From assembly GCA_018399435.1 (NCBI GenBank), contig JAGYOJ010000004.1:1-23294 (forward strand): a stretch of 23,294 nt of DNA, read 5' to 3'. Below the pieces are notes generated by a model. The model worked only from the letters and a program-made list of their open reading frames with translations, made no database searches and was not told where the DNA came from. This document shows positions 22,682 through 23,294 of the stretch, piece after piece. A program made the translations under genes and the position numbers. The stretch's first letter is position 1, and the number at the start of each line of letters is the position of its first letter. Origin of the DNA: Actinomycetota bacterium. GTDB taxonomy: Bacteria > Actinomycetota > Humimicrobiia > Humimicrobiales > Humimicrobiaceae.

Positions 22682-23294
22682 ATTGAAAAACAATAAAAAT
22701 TTAAAACTTACAATAATAATAGTAACCTATAATAGCAAAAGATATATTAAAGGTTGTCTTGATTCAATTAGAGAAAATGAGCCCCCTTTTAATCATGGGA
22801 TAGTGGTAGTTGATAATGCTTCAACTGACGGCACCCGGGAGTTAATAGAAATAAATTACCCGGAAGTAAAACTTATTAAAAATGATAAAAATATCGGTTT
22901 TGCTGCAGCAAATAATATAGCCATAAGGGATACAAAATCAAAATATATCCTCCTAATAAATAGCGACTGCAAGGTATTTAAGGAATCCATAGAAAAATTA
23001 ATTGATTTTATGGAAAGGGAAAAAGAAGTTGCCATAGCCGGGCCAAAAATAATTAACAGCGACGGCAGCATACAGCATTCCTGCAGGAAATTTCCATCCA
23101 TGCTAGATGCTACTATACATACCTTGCTTACCGTGATTTATCCTGATAATCCTTTTTCAAGAAAATACAAGCTTGCAGATATTGATAAAAGTAAGCCTTT
23201 TGAGGTCGACTGGGTTTCAGGGTCCTGCATGGTGTTAAGGCGCAAGGCAGCAGATGAAGTAGGTCTGCTTGATGAGAAATATTTTATGTATGTT
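22682..23294 (+). CDS. GT2 glycosyltransferase, partial at the right edge
   Basis: 204 codons are visible from a TTG at 22682, 8 bases after the TetR stop; the gene continues past the window. The GT-A family 2 pattern is clear: LTIIIVTYNSKRYIKGCLDS, VVVDNASTDGT, KNIGFAAANN, LLINSDCKV at the metal-binding position, GPKIINSDGSIQHSCRKFP (rhamnosyltransferase/WbbL style), VDWVSGSCMVLRR and the start of the YFMYV block. The catalytic acidic pair lies just beyond the edge. No ATG exists near the start and no good ribosome binding site is seen, so translation may depend on the upstream gene. It probably begins a second glycan cluster and may not be functionally linked to the isoprenoid genes. Confidence 0.85.

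Noticed and set aside
1..23294. Search for CRISPR arrays, tRNA and rRNA genes, and long direct repeats
   Set aside because: None was seen on reading; a tRNA or covariance-model scan was not possible here.

Overview
This is an AT-rich bacterial chromosome segment with tightly packed genes, ATA and AGG/AGA-rich codon use and frequent TTG starts. It has no rRNA, tRNA or CRISPR array. The gene content (MEP-pathway isoprenoid genes, a squalene-hopene cyclase, radical-SAM HpnH, many cell-surface glycosyltransferases) suggests a low-GC, probably anaerobic, hopanoid-making bacterium from a poorly sampled lineage. The sequence alone does not fix the phylum.

Layout. (1) Positions 1-1172, minus strand, are accessory DNA. 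A partial HTH-XRE gene running into a DUF4065/Panacea (SocA-like) domain leaves the left edge; it has a good promoter with a palindrome over the -35 box. Next to it lies a decayed IS1595-family (ISXO2-like) transposase. (2) Positions 1314-2700, minus strand: a DUF4956 membrane protein and a VTC-type triphosphate-tunnel protein, a pair that often occurs together. (3) Positions 2870-12941, plus strand: a surface-glycan cluster with three GT-B glycosyltransferases (one a long fusion-like protein), four GT-A family 2 glycosyltransferases and a small SMR/EamA-type membrane protein that resembles lipid-linked-sugar flippase subunits. Two neighbouring enzymes of different fold carry similar-looking beta-rich inserts. 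(4) Position 13122: an orphan Phd/YefM-like antitoxin gene followed by a strong hairpin. (5) Positions 13464-23294, plus strand: one probable operon of ten genes with gaps of 11 bases or less or short overlaps. The order is a DXR-like (DRL) oxidoreductase, a polyprenyl diphosphate synthase, type 2 IPP isomerase, HpnH, HpnA-like epimerase, squalene-hopene cyclase, a DUF116 protein, IspE, a TetR regulator, and a GT2 glycosyltransferase cut by the right edge.

How it fits together. The last block reads as a compact isoprenoid-to-hopanoid operon. A DRL enzyme would supply MEP in place of, or beside, ordinary Dxr. IspE acts later in the same pathway, the isomerase balances IPP and DMAPP, the prenyl synthase elongates them, the cyclase forms the hopane skeleton and HpnH adds the adenosyl side chain. 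Squalene synthase genes (hpnCDE or sqs) and hpnG are not in the window. The DUF116 protein is the unexplained member. The most interesting leads are the DRL assignment, the DUF116 gene inside the operon, the twin inserts in the glycosyltransferases, and the Panacea-type gene at the left edge, whose partner would lie just outside.
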